Shown here: piece after piece, positions 19,143-27,595 of the stretch
How the letters are laid out: every line of letters begins with the position of its first letter
Position numbering within the stretch: the first letter of the stretch is position 1
Assembly: GCF_002368335.1 (NCBI RefSeq)
Contig: NZ_AP018288.1
Span: 4,078,368 to 4,142,367 of the forward strand
Direction: 5' to 3'
From: Nostoc sp. NIES-4103
Lineage (GTDB): Bacteria > Cyanobacteriota > Cyanobacteriia > Cyanobacteriales > Nostocaceae
DNA: 64,000 nt
Made by a program: the position numbers and the translations under genes
Notes under the pieces: generated by a model
What the model was told of the DNA's origin: nothing
Database searches by the model: none
What the model saw: only the letters and a program-made list of their open reading frames with translations

Positions 19143-20066
19143 ATGAAAGTCAAATCAATGGCATTAGTGGCTGAAAATTTATGCAAATTCTATAAGGAAC
19201 GTCCAGTTGTTCAAAATGTTAGTTTTACCCTCAATCCTCAAGAAATTCTCGGTCTTTTAGGGCCAAATGGAGCGGGAAAAACAACAACGGTAGGGATGCT
19301 TTACGGAGCAATAATTCCCAGTGGTGGATTTGTGCAATTGGGGCCTTGGAATGTGCATCGTCAAGGTCGCCAAGTCCGTACTCACATGGGAATTGTTACA
19401 CAAGATGATAACTTAGACCCGGAGTTCACGGTTTTTCAGAATCTCATTCATTTTGCACATCACTATCGCTTGGTTGGTAAAGCTGCAAAGCACAGGGTTG
19501 GGGAATTATTAGAGCGAGTGGGGTTAGAAAATTATGCCAAGCATCATCTAGATGAGCTTTCTGGGGGACTGAAGCGGCGGGTAGTCTTAGCGCGTGCTTT
19601 AATTAACCATCCCCAAATTGTGTTTTTAGATGAGCCAACAACAGGTTTAGATCCAGATGCACGACAAGATTTTTGGAAATTGGTCAGTCAACTAAAACAA
19701 GATGGCTGTGGAGTATTACTCACGACTCATTATATGGATGAAGCACAACGATTGTGCGATCGCCTGCTATTACTTCAGCAAGGACGAGTGATTGACCAAG
19801 GTAGCCCTACAGAACTAATTGACCGCATTGTCGGACAAGAAATAGTAGAAATCGCAGGTGTAGCAGAATCTATTTTACAACACCTAGCGATGTCAGCAGG
19901 AGCTTGGTATCGCCCATTTGGTAGCAGTTATCTGGTAACTTTACCCGCAAACAATCCCAATGTTTTATGGGAACAACTTGTCGCTACACAGCCTATCAGC
20001 CTAACTCGGCGACGAACTAATTTAGAAGATGTGTTCCTGCGACTTACTGGAATATCATTAAAATGA
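19143..20066 (+). CDS. ABC-2 type exporter, ATP-binding subunit
   Basis: 307 residues. Walker A GPNGAGKTTT near residue 40, signature LSGGLKRR, Walker B IVFLDEPTTGLDPDA, H-loop TTHYMDEA. The arrangement is like the DrrA/NodI family, with a C-terminal extension after the nucleotide-binding domain. It overlaps the permease gene by 4 bp (ATGA), so the two are co-translated. Placed beside a peptide/polyketide synthetase locus, it is probably the exporter or self-protection pump for the product; that role is inferred. A second ATG (residue 6) is also a possible start. Confidence 0.88.
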   Translation: MKVKSMALVAENLCKFYKERPVVQNVSFTLNPQEILGLLGPNGAGKTTTVGMLYGAIIPSGGFVQLGPWNVHRQGRQVRTHMGIVTQDDNLDPEFTVFQNLIHFAHHYRLVGKAAKHRVGELLERVGLENYAKHHLDELSGGLKRRVVLARALINHPQIVFLDEPTTGLDPDARQDFWKLVSQLKQDGCGVLLTTHYMDEAQRLCDRLLLLQQGRVIDQGSPTELIDRIVGQEIVEIAGVAESILQHLAMSAGAWYRPFGSSYLVTLPANNPNVLWEQLVATQPISLTRRRTNLEDVFLRLTGISLK

Positions 20067-20845
20067 AATTTAATTCAAGTATTACTCTTTGGGGTGTCTA
20101 TTCTGTCTGGCGTCGTAATGCCAAGGTGTACCAAAATACTTGGTTAGTTAACTTGCTACCGCCAATCTTAGAACCCCTAATTTATTTGGTGGCTTTTGGT
20201 TACGGCTTAACTCCCTTAGTGGGAGAAATAACTTATGGCGGACGAACTATTAGTTATCTAGAATTTCTCGCTCCAGGAATGATCGCGATCGGAATTCTCA
20301 ATCAAGCCTATTATGAAGGTGCTTATAATAGCTTCATCCGTTTGAAGTTTCAAAAAACTTGGCAAGCATTGTTGACAGCACCGCTAACATTTACTGAGGT
20401 GTTTTTAGGGGAGTGGCTTTGGGCTGCAACTCGCGGTTTGATAGCGGGTCTAGTAACTGCGATCATAGTATGTTTGTGGGGATTATATTCAAGTTGGCAT
20501 CTGCTTTTGTCTTTACCCTTGATTTGTTTAGGTTGTCTTGTGTTTGCAGCAATGGGACTGCTGACAGCGGGAATTGTCCGAACAGTAGACCAATTAAACG
20601 TACCTATTTTTTTATTGCTTGTGCCGATGTTTACAATCTGCGGCACTTATTTTCCTCGTGATACACTTCCTCCCATACTCAAAAAAGTAGCAACTGTATT
20701 GCCCTTGGCAGCTTTTGTCGATTTATTACGCTGGCCTTTCAGTTTACCAGAGTGGTGGTTAGTGGCATTAATATGGTTGTTGCTATTAATGGGTGGCTGC
20801 ATCTGGCTGGCTTGGAGACAAATTTACCCTCAGTTATTTCACTAA
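20063..20845 (+). CDS. ABC-2 type exporter, permease subunit
   Basis: 260 residues with about six membrane segments. NodJ/DrrB-like permease with the conserved central region (FLAPGMIAIGILNQAYYEG) and a late extracellular loop (CGTYFPRDTLPP). Starts within the stop of the ATPase gene. It should form the transmembrane path of the exporter at the cytoplasmic membrane. Confidence 0.88.
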   Translation: MKFNSSITLWGVYSVWRRNAKVYQNTWLVNLLPPILEPLIYLVAFGYGLTPLVGEITYGGRTISYLEFLAPGMIAIGILNQAYYEGAYNSFIRLKFQKTWQALLTAPLTFTEVFLGEWLWAATRGLIAGLVTAIIVCLWGLYSSWHLLLSLPLICLGCLVFAAMGLLTAGIVRTVDQLNVPIFLLLVPMFTICGTYFPRDTLPPILKKVATVLPLAAFVDLLRWPFSLPEWWLVALIWLLLLMGGCIWLAWRQIYPQLFH

Positions 20846-21041
20846 AGATCAATGACACTAAGAAAAGCACTAACTTTTGATATTAATGGTTTTGCGGTGT
20901 GGGGTGTAGAGAATTAAGAAGAGTAAGCGAGCGTTTCACACTACTAAATGCAATGTTTCTTAGCACTTAGCACTACACCCAATCAGCCACCCCCCAACAC
21001 AATGACAAATTATACATTCTACCCACTTTGCAGACATCCTG

Positions 21042-21617
21042 TTAAATGCTGGCTTTGTCTTGGTTTTCTAACTTGGCTAGATTAGTTAAAAAACTGGCAA
21101 TAACTTGATCTATTGTCTGTTTGGAAGTAGGCAACAAAACTTCATGGTGGGCAACAAAGTCTATATCAGTATTGGCTTCAACAAAGGGATTGCTAGTGGC
21201 TGAAATGTCAAATTTGTAGAGGTTAAATTGTGTCGCTATAGGCTGGTTATTAGTTACTAACCATGCAAAAAAATTGGTTTTTTCTATTTGAGCCACAGGA
21301 GCAAGTCTTACTAGCGATCGCCCACTGTTTATTTTGCATCCTCCCCTTACACCTGATGAGTCTGAATGCCCAGCAGGAGGTTTTTGATCTGTGGGTGGTT
21401 GATACCCAGCTAGTGCAGTCTGTCCCATACTTAAAAACACACTTAAAAAGCAACTTGTTAAAACTTTAGGATGCAAAATTCTCTTGAGGAGACTTTTTTC
21501 GTATATTCTTGTTAGCGAGTCTTCCCTTCTGTAGACAGAAACTACTCTATATATTAAAGTGTCTAGATATTGTACTTTTATAGAGCTATTTTTGCTAAAT
21601 CTAGATGATTTAATCAT
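21042..21617 (-). CDS. DUF928-like exported protein, possibly shortened
   Basis: 191 residues. The start at 21617 is supported by GGAG six bases upstream. A hydrophobic signal-like stretch lies about residues 50-70 (LTSCFLSVFLSMGQTALA), followed by a Pro/Gly-rich segment with GVRGGC and LVRLAP, which recalls the start of cyanobacterial DUF928 proteins. The usual TFWFY-type middle is absent, so it may be divergent or truncated. It lies downstream of the CHASE2 kinase on the same strand; such genes often neighbour each other in cyanobacteria. Function unknown. Confidence 0.5.
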   Translation of the reverse strand: MIKSSRFSKNSSIKVQYLDTLIYRVVSVYRREDSLTRIYEKSLLKRILHPKVLTSCFLSVFLSMGQTALAGYQPPTDQKPPAGHSDSSGVRGGCKINSGRSLVRLAPVAQIEKTNFFAWLVTNNQPIATQFNLYKFDISATSNPFVEANTDIDFVAHHEVLLPTSKQTIDQVIASFLTNLAKLENQDKASI

Positions 21618-21869
21618 CGTTTTTCTCCTTCAGTATTAAACGAAGTAAAAAAATCGAAAAAATGTTAAATAATATTGATGAGTCAATCAAAATAGCTTCA
21701 CAAAAATGCACATATGAATTACGCATTTTTTATCAAGCCTATGTTTAATTATTATAGCTTATTTAATAACTATATAGTGATATTTAGATTTTTTTTAGAT
21801 TTTTTATATCACTATATTTATATGGAAAAATAAGTAGAGATACATGAGAATAATCACGACAATCTGAAT

Positions 21870-22030
21870 TTTTTATAAACCTAACCCCCCTAACCCCCCT
21901 GACCCTAATCCCCATTAAATTAGGGTTAAGCCCTAATTTAATGGGGGCCCCGAGTTCCCTACAAGGGAATGGGGGTTTCAAAGCCTATCGACCTTTCGGG
22001 GAGAGGTTTGGAGAGGGGTTATTAGTATAT
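21870..22030. repeat. Dispersed CCCCT/GGGGA-rich palindromic repeat
   Basis: Occupies much of the 455-bp gap 21618-22072. It contains CCTAACCCCCC, nested hairpins (CCTAATTTAATGGGG against CCCCATTAAATTAGG), GGGGGCCCCGAGTTCCC, and ends GAGAGGTTTGGAGAGGGGTT, the same end seen in the PKS insert at 4575-4596. The rest of the gap is AT-rich and featureless to me. Confidence 0.7.
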
Positions 22031-22072
22031 TTTTCGACTTTTCAGACATCCTCTTAAAGTTGCATGAAGATT

Positions 22073-23968
22073 TTATTTAAAAAAATTGCGAAAATAAAAT
22101 TTGGGCATAGGCCAAGATAACTCACAAAGAGTACCTTTAGGAGAAAGTGGTACTCGCCGAAATTTTCCTTTCAATTGTCGAGCTAAGTTTCTAAACTGTT
22201 GTGTTCCCCTACCTTCTTTAGATGAATTACCTGCTAAGCCATCATCGATAATGCTGAGAGTGTACCAGCCTTCAGATGAAGAACAAGTAACTTCCAGACG
22301 GGTGACTCCCATAGCATGTTTACCCACGTTGCATAAAGCTTCTTCCAAAAATCGGCACAAACCCCGCTTTTGTTCAATATTCAAGCCTCGCTCATTTATA
22401 GATTCAAAAGCTCTGATTTTAACTTTGATAGTTTCAAAATATGGAAAGTCTCTTTCTAAGGTAGAGTTATAAACTTGATAGAGAATTTCGTGAAGAGGGT
22501 CTCGCAAATTGAGGACTAGATTTTTACCTAAATAAAGACTAGTTTCTTGGTCAATAGGTTCTCTTTGCAAATATTCATAAATACCCCGTAATTCGTGGTT
22601 TAATTTTTCAAGTTCTTTTTCTAGTTCTAGGAGCAAGTCGTTCATTGGTAAATCCTTGTCTCGAACTAATTTTAAAACTTTAGCAAGGCTTTGCAGGGGG
22701 CCATTATGAATTTTTGCAAATGTACGTTCAATGATAGTTTGTCTTGCTCTAATTCCAGAACGCAAAGCTTGATCGTATTGATATAAAGCTGTGATTTCCA
22801 TCCCATTTAAAGCTAAAACAAGGAATGTCGGTATCAGCGGCACCCACCAACCCAAAATCAGGAATAAATAACTAAGTACCAGTAGGCTACAGCTAGCGAT
22901 CGCAACAACTAATAAACTGGTAAGAGGGGACTTAGTGAGCCTAGCAATGGCAATTCCAACCAAACCCCAAGCCAAAATCCATAGATATTCCCATCCATCT
23001 TGCCAAGTATTTAACAGTGGTCTAAAATCAAGCACCGCGCTGATAATTTGGCTAACAGCATGTGCTTGAATTTCTACTCCATAAACTCGTCCTGGTGCAG
23101 ATTCGATAGATTCAACGGCTGAAGTAGGGATAAAGTCTTTACGGCTAGGAGAAGTTATGCCAATAATGACAATGCGATCGCGTATCCAGTCTGGATTAAA
23201 TTTATCGCTTTTGAGATCATACAAAGATAAAGTTCTAAATTGTTCTCGACCACTACGAAAATTGAGTAGTACCTGAACTCCACCTGCATCAGTTCGGACA
23301 TATCCGCCGGAATTAGTAAAAAGCCTGGGTATTTCAGTCTTACCGAATCTGATAGCAGCGCGATCGCGAATTCCATTTTCTATACTAATACCTTGATGAC
23401 TTAAATATAATGCTGCCAGATTTAGAGATAAAGATAACTTGTAACCTTTATTTGTTGGAGTACCTAACAGGCTACGCCTTAATTTGCCATCGCTATCCAT
23501 AATTTGATCAGCAAAACCAACCTGTTCAGGTGTTAATGCTGGTGGTGCAGCAATTTCATCAGGTAATACTTTTTCAATACCAATTATATTTTTGAAATGT
23601 TGAAAAACTGTAATTAATTCTGCATGACCAGGGTTAACTGGTAAATCTCTATAAATATCAAGACCAATAGCTCTTGGTTTATAAGTCTGCAATTTTAACA
23701 GCAACTGTGCCAAGTCGTGATCTGATAGAGGAAAATCTGCACGAGTGTTGATATCGTCTTCATTAATCCCCAGAATTACAATTCGTTCATCTATGGGTTC
23801 ATGGGGGCGTAGTCGGAGAAAATGATCAAAAGCCATCCACTCCAAAGATTGCATTAAACCAGCCAAACGAGCAATCATTACCAGCCCAATCACTGCAATA
23901 CCTGGTAATGCGCCTACACGCCAAATAGCAATTTCCTCTTTAATTGTTTTCCAAGGTTCAGGCTTCAT
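22073..23968 (-). CDS. CHASE2-domain sensor histidine kinase
   Basis: 631 residues. N-terminal membrane anchor (about 18-35), a CHASE2 sensory domain about 45-310 facing the periplasm (RPHEPIDERIVILGINEDDI), three clustered membrane helices about 325-400, then a NarX/LuxR-type kinase core: phospho-acceptor candidate His in FAKIHNGPLQSL and an ATP-binding region with EEALCNVGKHA (N-box) and DDGLAG (G1-box). It probably phosphorylates the LuxR-type regulator encoded just upstream. The signal sensed is unknown. Confidence 0.85.
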   Translation of the reverse strand: MKPEPWKTIKEEIAIWRVGALPGIAVIGLVMIARLAGLMQSLEWMAFDHFLRLRPHEPIDERIVILGINEDDINTRADFPLSDHDLAQLLLKLQTYKPRAIGLDIYRDLPVNPGHAELITVFQHFKNIIGIEKVLPDEIAAPPALTPEQVGFADQIMDSDGKLRRSLLGTPTNKGYKLSLSLNLAALYLSHQGISIENGIRDRAAIRFGKTEIPRLFTNSGGYVRTDAGGVQVLLNFRSGREQFRTLSLYDLKSDKFNPDWIRDRIVIIGITSPSRKDFIPTSAVESIESAPGRVYGVEIQAHAVSQIISAVLDFRPLLNTWQDGWEYLWILAWGLVGIAIARLTKSPLTSLLVVAIASCSLLVLSYLFLILGWWVPLIPTFLVLALNGMEITALYQYDQALRSGIRARQTIIERTFAKIHNGPLQSLAKVLKLVRDKDLPMNDLLLELEKELEKLNHELRGIYEYLQREPIDQETSLYLGKNLVLNLRDPLHEILYQVYNSTLERDFPYFETIKVKIRAFESINERGLNIEQKRGLCRFLEEALCNVGKHAMGVTRLEVTCSSSEGWYTLSIIDDGLAGNSSKEGRGTQQFRNLARQLKGKFRRVPLSPKGTLCELSWPMPKFYFRNFFK

Positions 23969-24060
23969 AAACGTCCGTCTTTATTTTTTGCTGTTAATTA
24001 GCCTTGAACTATCAGCCACTGAACATTAACTTAGAACTTATGCAATTAGCACACTATAGC

Positions 24061-24095
24061 TAGGGACTAGGGACTGGGGACTGGTGACTGGGTGA
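24061..24095. repeat. GGGACTAGGGACTGG octamer repeats
   Basis: About four tandem GGGACTRG units in the gap between the response regulator and the CHASE2 kinase. Confidence 0.7.
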
Positions 24096-24231
24096 AAAGT
24101 CTTTTTGTGTCTAGGTTTTATTATCTGTTGATGTCCTAAGACTACTGGCGACTGCTATAACACTAAAGAAATGGTTATTAATAGTCAATAGCTGAAAATT
24201 CAGCTGTGTTCAGACTTTTGACTATTACTTA

Positions 24232-24358
24232 TATAGCAGTCCTAAATCATTCGTGAAAATTTGAGATAGTCGTAACCCCCCTGTAGTCCCCCCTTGGTAA
24301 GGGGGGACGGCGTTAGCTGGGGGTGAATTTTCTTACAAATCATTTAGGATTACTATAC
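24232..24358. mobile_element. MITE-like element
   Basis: A 127-bp element with imperfect terminal inverted repeats of about 30 bp (left 24232-24261 beginning TATAGCAGTCCTAAAT; right 24327-24358 ending ATTTAGGATTACTATA) around a CCCCCCTTGGTAAGGGGGG hairpin. No coding capacity. Confidence 0.75.
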
Positions 24359-24400
24359 CAATATGAAAACTACAAAAAGCTGTGTAATTTATATCAAAAA

Positions 24401-25078
24401 TTAATCAATTAATCCTTCTTCTCTAGCTCGGATTTCAGTTTGAATTCTGATATTTTTACCCTCTTCAGGATAAACACTTAAAGCGTCTTGTAGCTTACTC
24501 CAGTAATGACGCACCATCCGTTCAGACATACACATACGTTCAGCAATTGCTTTATCTTGCAATCCTTCCTCAAATGCTAAAGTTAGCACCCTCAGCCACT
24601 CTGGTTTAACTTCTAATACAGAATGTATTCCCTTAATATCTTTTGTATGAGTTAAGCCCTGTAATGCCCAATCAACCCTGGTCAACATTTCCTGAGTCGA
24701 GAGGCTTTTATCTGCCACTGTAAAGCCTCCTTTATGACTATCAATATCAGGTCTAATTCTAACCAGCGTTCTGACATTAGCACTTTGGACAACAATATTT
24801 AAGTTAGGATAGTTTTTCATCAGAGTTCTTAAAAGTTGAACTCCTATATCAGGTCGAGCTGTCATTCCAGAGTGATCTGGAATAGAAAGATCCATCACAA
24901 CCAGATCTGGCTGTGAGGTAGTAATTTGATGAAGAGCATTCTTCGCATTGACTGCAATGATGAATTCAGCGTCAGGGTATTGCTTTTGCAAGACATTAGC
25001 AGTTCCAGCTAAAACTGATTCGTGGTCATCAATTACTAAAATTTTTAGCAATGCTTTCTCTGTACAAGTTTGTTTCAT
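24401..25078 (-). CDS. NarL/LuxR-family response regulator
   Basis: 225 residues from ATG 25078; TAGG lies nine bases upstream, and the longer TTG reading is less likely. Receiver domain with the acidic pair in VIDDHES, phospho-acceptor Asp in DLVVMDLSIPDHSG and Lys in FTVADKSLS, then a helix-turn-helix (LQDKAIAERMCMSERMVRHY) near residue 170-190. The CHASE2 kinase downstream is the probable partner. Targets may include the neighbouring secretion genes, but no operator is evident. Confidence 0.85.
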   Translation of the reverse strand: MKQTCTEKALLKILVIDDHESVLAGTANVLQKQYPDAEFIIAVNAKNALHQITTSQPDLVVMDLSIPDHSGMTARPDIGVQLLRTLMKNYPNLNIVVQSANVRTLVRIRPDIDSHKGGFTVADKSLSTQEMLTRVDWALQGLTHTKDIKGIHSVLEVKPEWLRVLTLAFEEGLQDKAIAERMCMSERMVRHYWSKLQDALSVYPEEGKNIRIQTEIRAREEGLID

Positions 25079-25438
25079 AACTAATAACCTACAGATCAAG
25101 TAGGTAACGATTAACTGCTGATTTTCAAATCAATCCATAAATAACTTTTGATATACAAAACTTACGCAAATATCATAGATTTTTCTATGAAGCTGTCGAA
25201 ATTCAAGAGCAAAGCCAAAGACTGCTAAAGCTCTAGCCTATAGCCTCACAAACCTTGTTTTTGACCATGAACTGTTGAATTTTGACAACCTTCACTCTTG
25301 CTTTCTGGTGATAGTTGGGTAATTACTTATATAATTATATTACTGTTTATACATTTATGATCAAATTATTACGTCTTTTTAATCTAAGATCATTAAGATA
25401 CACATTTAACCTATTCCCCAAGCAATACGTAATCCAAC
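25079..25438. other. Intergenic region without recognised feature
   Basis: About 360 bp of AT-rich sequence between the response regulator and the small membrane protein. I see no gene, repeat or hairpin of note. Confidence 0.5.
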
Positions 25439-26146
25439 TTACCAATAAAAGTAACAAGTAATACTGAGATGATGTTTACGACAAAAGCATCTTCCCGCAG
25501 TTAAAAATCGAAAGCTTTCGCAAAGGTAGTTTAATTCTCTTAAGGTAGAATAAAAAATGACTGTAGATTGGTCAGGATATGTAATTTTTACCATCAGCTG
25601 ACCGATATTTTGATGTTGTTTTAAACTGATAAAAATTAATGTGTTAACTGAAACGTTGGACAAAGTTAATATAAGTAGTTCTTCTAAAGCTCTTAAAACT
25701 ATCAAACTCTTTTCAGCTGGCTCATACCGCCAGTAGGGTGGTATGTCCAAATGGAAACACAGGTGGGGATTTGATGTTAACCAAGGTTCTAATAAGCACT
25801 CAATAGCCAAAGGAAGGCTATCTTGAATATATGCCGGAAACAAGCGATCGCTCAATTGCACTAGAGCGTGATGAAAATTATCAGCTTGTTTGAGATATTC
25901 TTGGGTTTTGTTGATTGTTAAACTGAGGTTATCTTGTGCTAATAAATCTAAGCTGCGGCGGATTGTAAATGATTCTTGCAATAAGCCATCACGAATTTTC
26001 TTTGCTTCTAAAAATAGTTTTAGAGACTGTCTAGAAAACCACCATTGTAATGCTTGTTGAACTCTGTAATAGGTTTTCAAAAACATTAGCAATGTCACTA
26101 CACAGGTAATTGCTAGTAGATTTTGCGTATTGAATGGCATAATCAC
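25439..26146 (-). CDS. Membrane-anchored protein with histidine-kinase-like traits
   Basis: 235 residues. A GTG start at 26146 has GGAGA seven bases upstream, in the short gap after the HlyD gene. One N-terminal membrane helix (about 8-25), a helical segment (residues 40-105) resembling a dimerisation helix pair, then a region with ALEELLILTLSN and a beta-rich end recalling a decayed kinase ATP-binding domain. I see no phospho-acceptor His motif or glycine-rich G-boxes. Probably co-transcribed with hlyD and the exporter; it may be a regulatory partner. Not confidently assignable to a family. Confidence 0.55.
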   Translation of the reverse strand: MIMPFNTQNLLAITCVVTLLMFLKTYYRVQQALQWWFSRQSLKLFLEAKKIRDGLLQESFTIRRSLDLLAQDNLSLTINKTQEYLKQADNFHHALVQLSDRLFPAYIQDSLPLAIECLLEPWLTSNPHLCFHLDIPPYWRYEPAEKSLIVLRALEELLILTLSNVSVNTLIFISLKQHQNIGQLMVKITYPDQSTVIFYSTLRELNYLCESFRFLTAGRCFCRKHHLSITCYFYW

Positions 26147-26158
26147 ATACTTGTCTCC

Positions 26159-27571
26159 TCATAAATCAGTAATTAACCTAGCCTTTCTCAACATAAATTG
26201 CAGTGCTGTTTCTTCTTTAGAGATAATGTCAGCTTTGGCCTCCATCCCAGACTGGATATGACACTGGCGATCGCCATTACCAAATATAATTTTTTCAGGT
26301 TGAATAGTTGCTTCAAAGTAGCTATTTGCAGAGGTTGCAGAACTTGGTGTAGCAATTTCTGGGTTGTTAGTTTTAGACGCAATTACATCGGGAGAAACAG
26401 CCGTGACTAGACCTTTAAGAGTGCCATAATCAGGATAAGGACAAGCATCAATTCGCAATTGCACTTTTTGACCAACTGCAACATTTTTAATTTCCTGAGT
26501 AGGAATAACAGCTTTAATAACTAAAGGAGCATTATTAGGAGCAATTTCAGCAATAGCTTCACTAGCGCGTAGTACTTGACCAGGATTGCGTAAATTGAGT
26601 TTGAGAATGATACCATTAGCACTTGCTCGCAGAATAGTATCTTGTAATTGATTATTTACTTGGAGAAGTTCTTTATGAGACTGTCCGAGTTGGTTTTGCA
26701 TTTCCACTCGTCGCTGAATTAAAGCTTGTTTTTCCTTTTTTAGGATAGCCAGACTGGCTTCGCCTTTAGCAGTTTCTTGAGCAATGCGTTCTTGAGCGAT
26801 CGCAACTGTGGCGGTGGTAGGATTAACACTAGCTTTAGCTGCTTGCACTTTAGCTTTAGCAATATCAACAGCTTTTGTTTCCGCTGCAAGTATGGCTTTA
26901 GTCTGCACAACAACTAGCTTTTTCTGTTCAAATTCGCGCCTACCAATTGCGCCAACCTGCGCCAACTGTTCATAGCGATCGCGATCCACTTCAGCAAAAC
27001 TTAAATCAGCTTGAGCTTTTTGCAAGTCTGCTTCAGCTTTTTCTAAACTTGCTTGTGCTGCTACTAATTCGCTGCTGGTGGTAATTTGTCGTTCTTGATA
27101 TTCTCGTTGATTGCGTGCTAAATCTGCTTGAGCAGAAGCTACGCTTCGTTCTGCTACTGTTGCTTCAGCGATAATTTGAGTATTTAAATCTCTAATTTGG
27201 GCATATATTTGTAGTATTTGCAACCTAATTTGTTGGATATTATCTTGTAATTGACTCTTTTTGATTTGTAGTTGCTCGTCGTCTAAACGAGCAATTACAT
27301 CTCCCTGTTTGACTAGCTGATTTTCTTTCACCAAAATACTTTTAACAGTTCCTTCAATTTTCGGTTGCACTAACCGAATTTCTCCTGTAGGACGCACAAC
27401 AGCAGCAGCTTTCACCGTCACATTATATTTTACCCATGAGGAAAGACTAATCCCAGCACCAAGACTTACAACCAGAAAAATTCCTGCTAAAGATGTCCAA
27501 CGACTCACAGGAGGGAGAAACTCTTCATTTTGCTCTGATGGCAGAAGTTTTGTACTATATGTGTAGAGCAT
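26159..27571 (-). CDS. HlyD-family membrane fusion protein
   Basis: 470 residues. One membrane anchor about 27-47, a biotinyl-lipoyl-like half motif (VQPKIEGTVKSILVKENQLV), a long coiled coil about 95-320 rich in Ala/Gln/Lys, then the second lipoyl half (ASANGIILKLNLRNPGQVL) and a beta-barrel region. It should bridge the inner-membrane C39 exporter to an outer-membrane channel for peptide secretion. The gene lies 24 bp after the exporter gene, so they form one operon. Confidence 0.88.
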   Translation of the reverse strand: MLYTYSTKLLPSEQNEEFLPPVSRWTSLAGIFLVVSLGAGISLSSWVKYNVTVKAAAVVRPTGEIRLVQPKIEGTVKSILVKENQLVKQGDVIARLDDEQLQIKKSQLQDNIQQIRLQILQIYAQIRDLNTQIIAEATVAERSVASAQADLARNQREYQERQITTSSELVAAQASLEKAEADLQKAQADLSFAEVDRDRYEQLAQVGAIGRREFEQKKLVVVQTKAILAAETKAVDIAKAKVQAAKASVNPTTATVAIAQERIAQETAKGEASLAILKKEKQALIQRRVEMQNQLGQSHKELLQVNNQLQDTILRASANGIILKLNLRNPGQVLRASEAIAEIAPNNAPLVIKAVIPTQEIKNVAVGQKVQLRIDACPYPDYGTLKGLVTAVSPDVIASKTNNPEIATPSSATSANSYFEATIQPEKIIFGNGDRQCHIQSGMEAKADIISKEETALQFMLRKARLITDL

Positions 27572-27595
27572 AATTACTTGAATAAATTTGTATAA

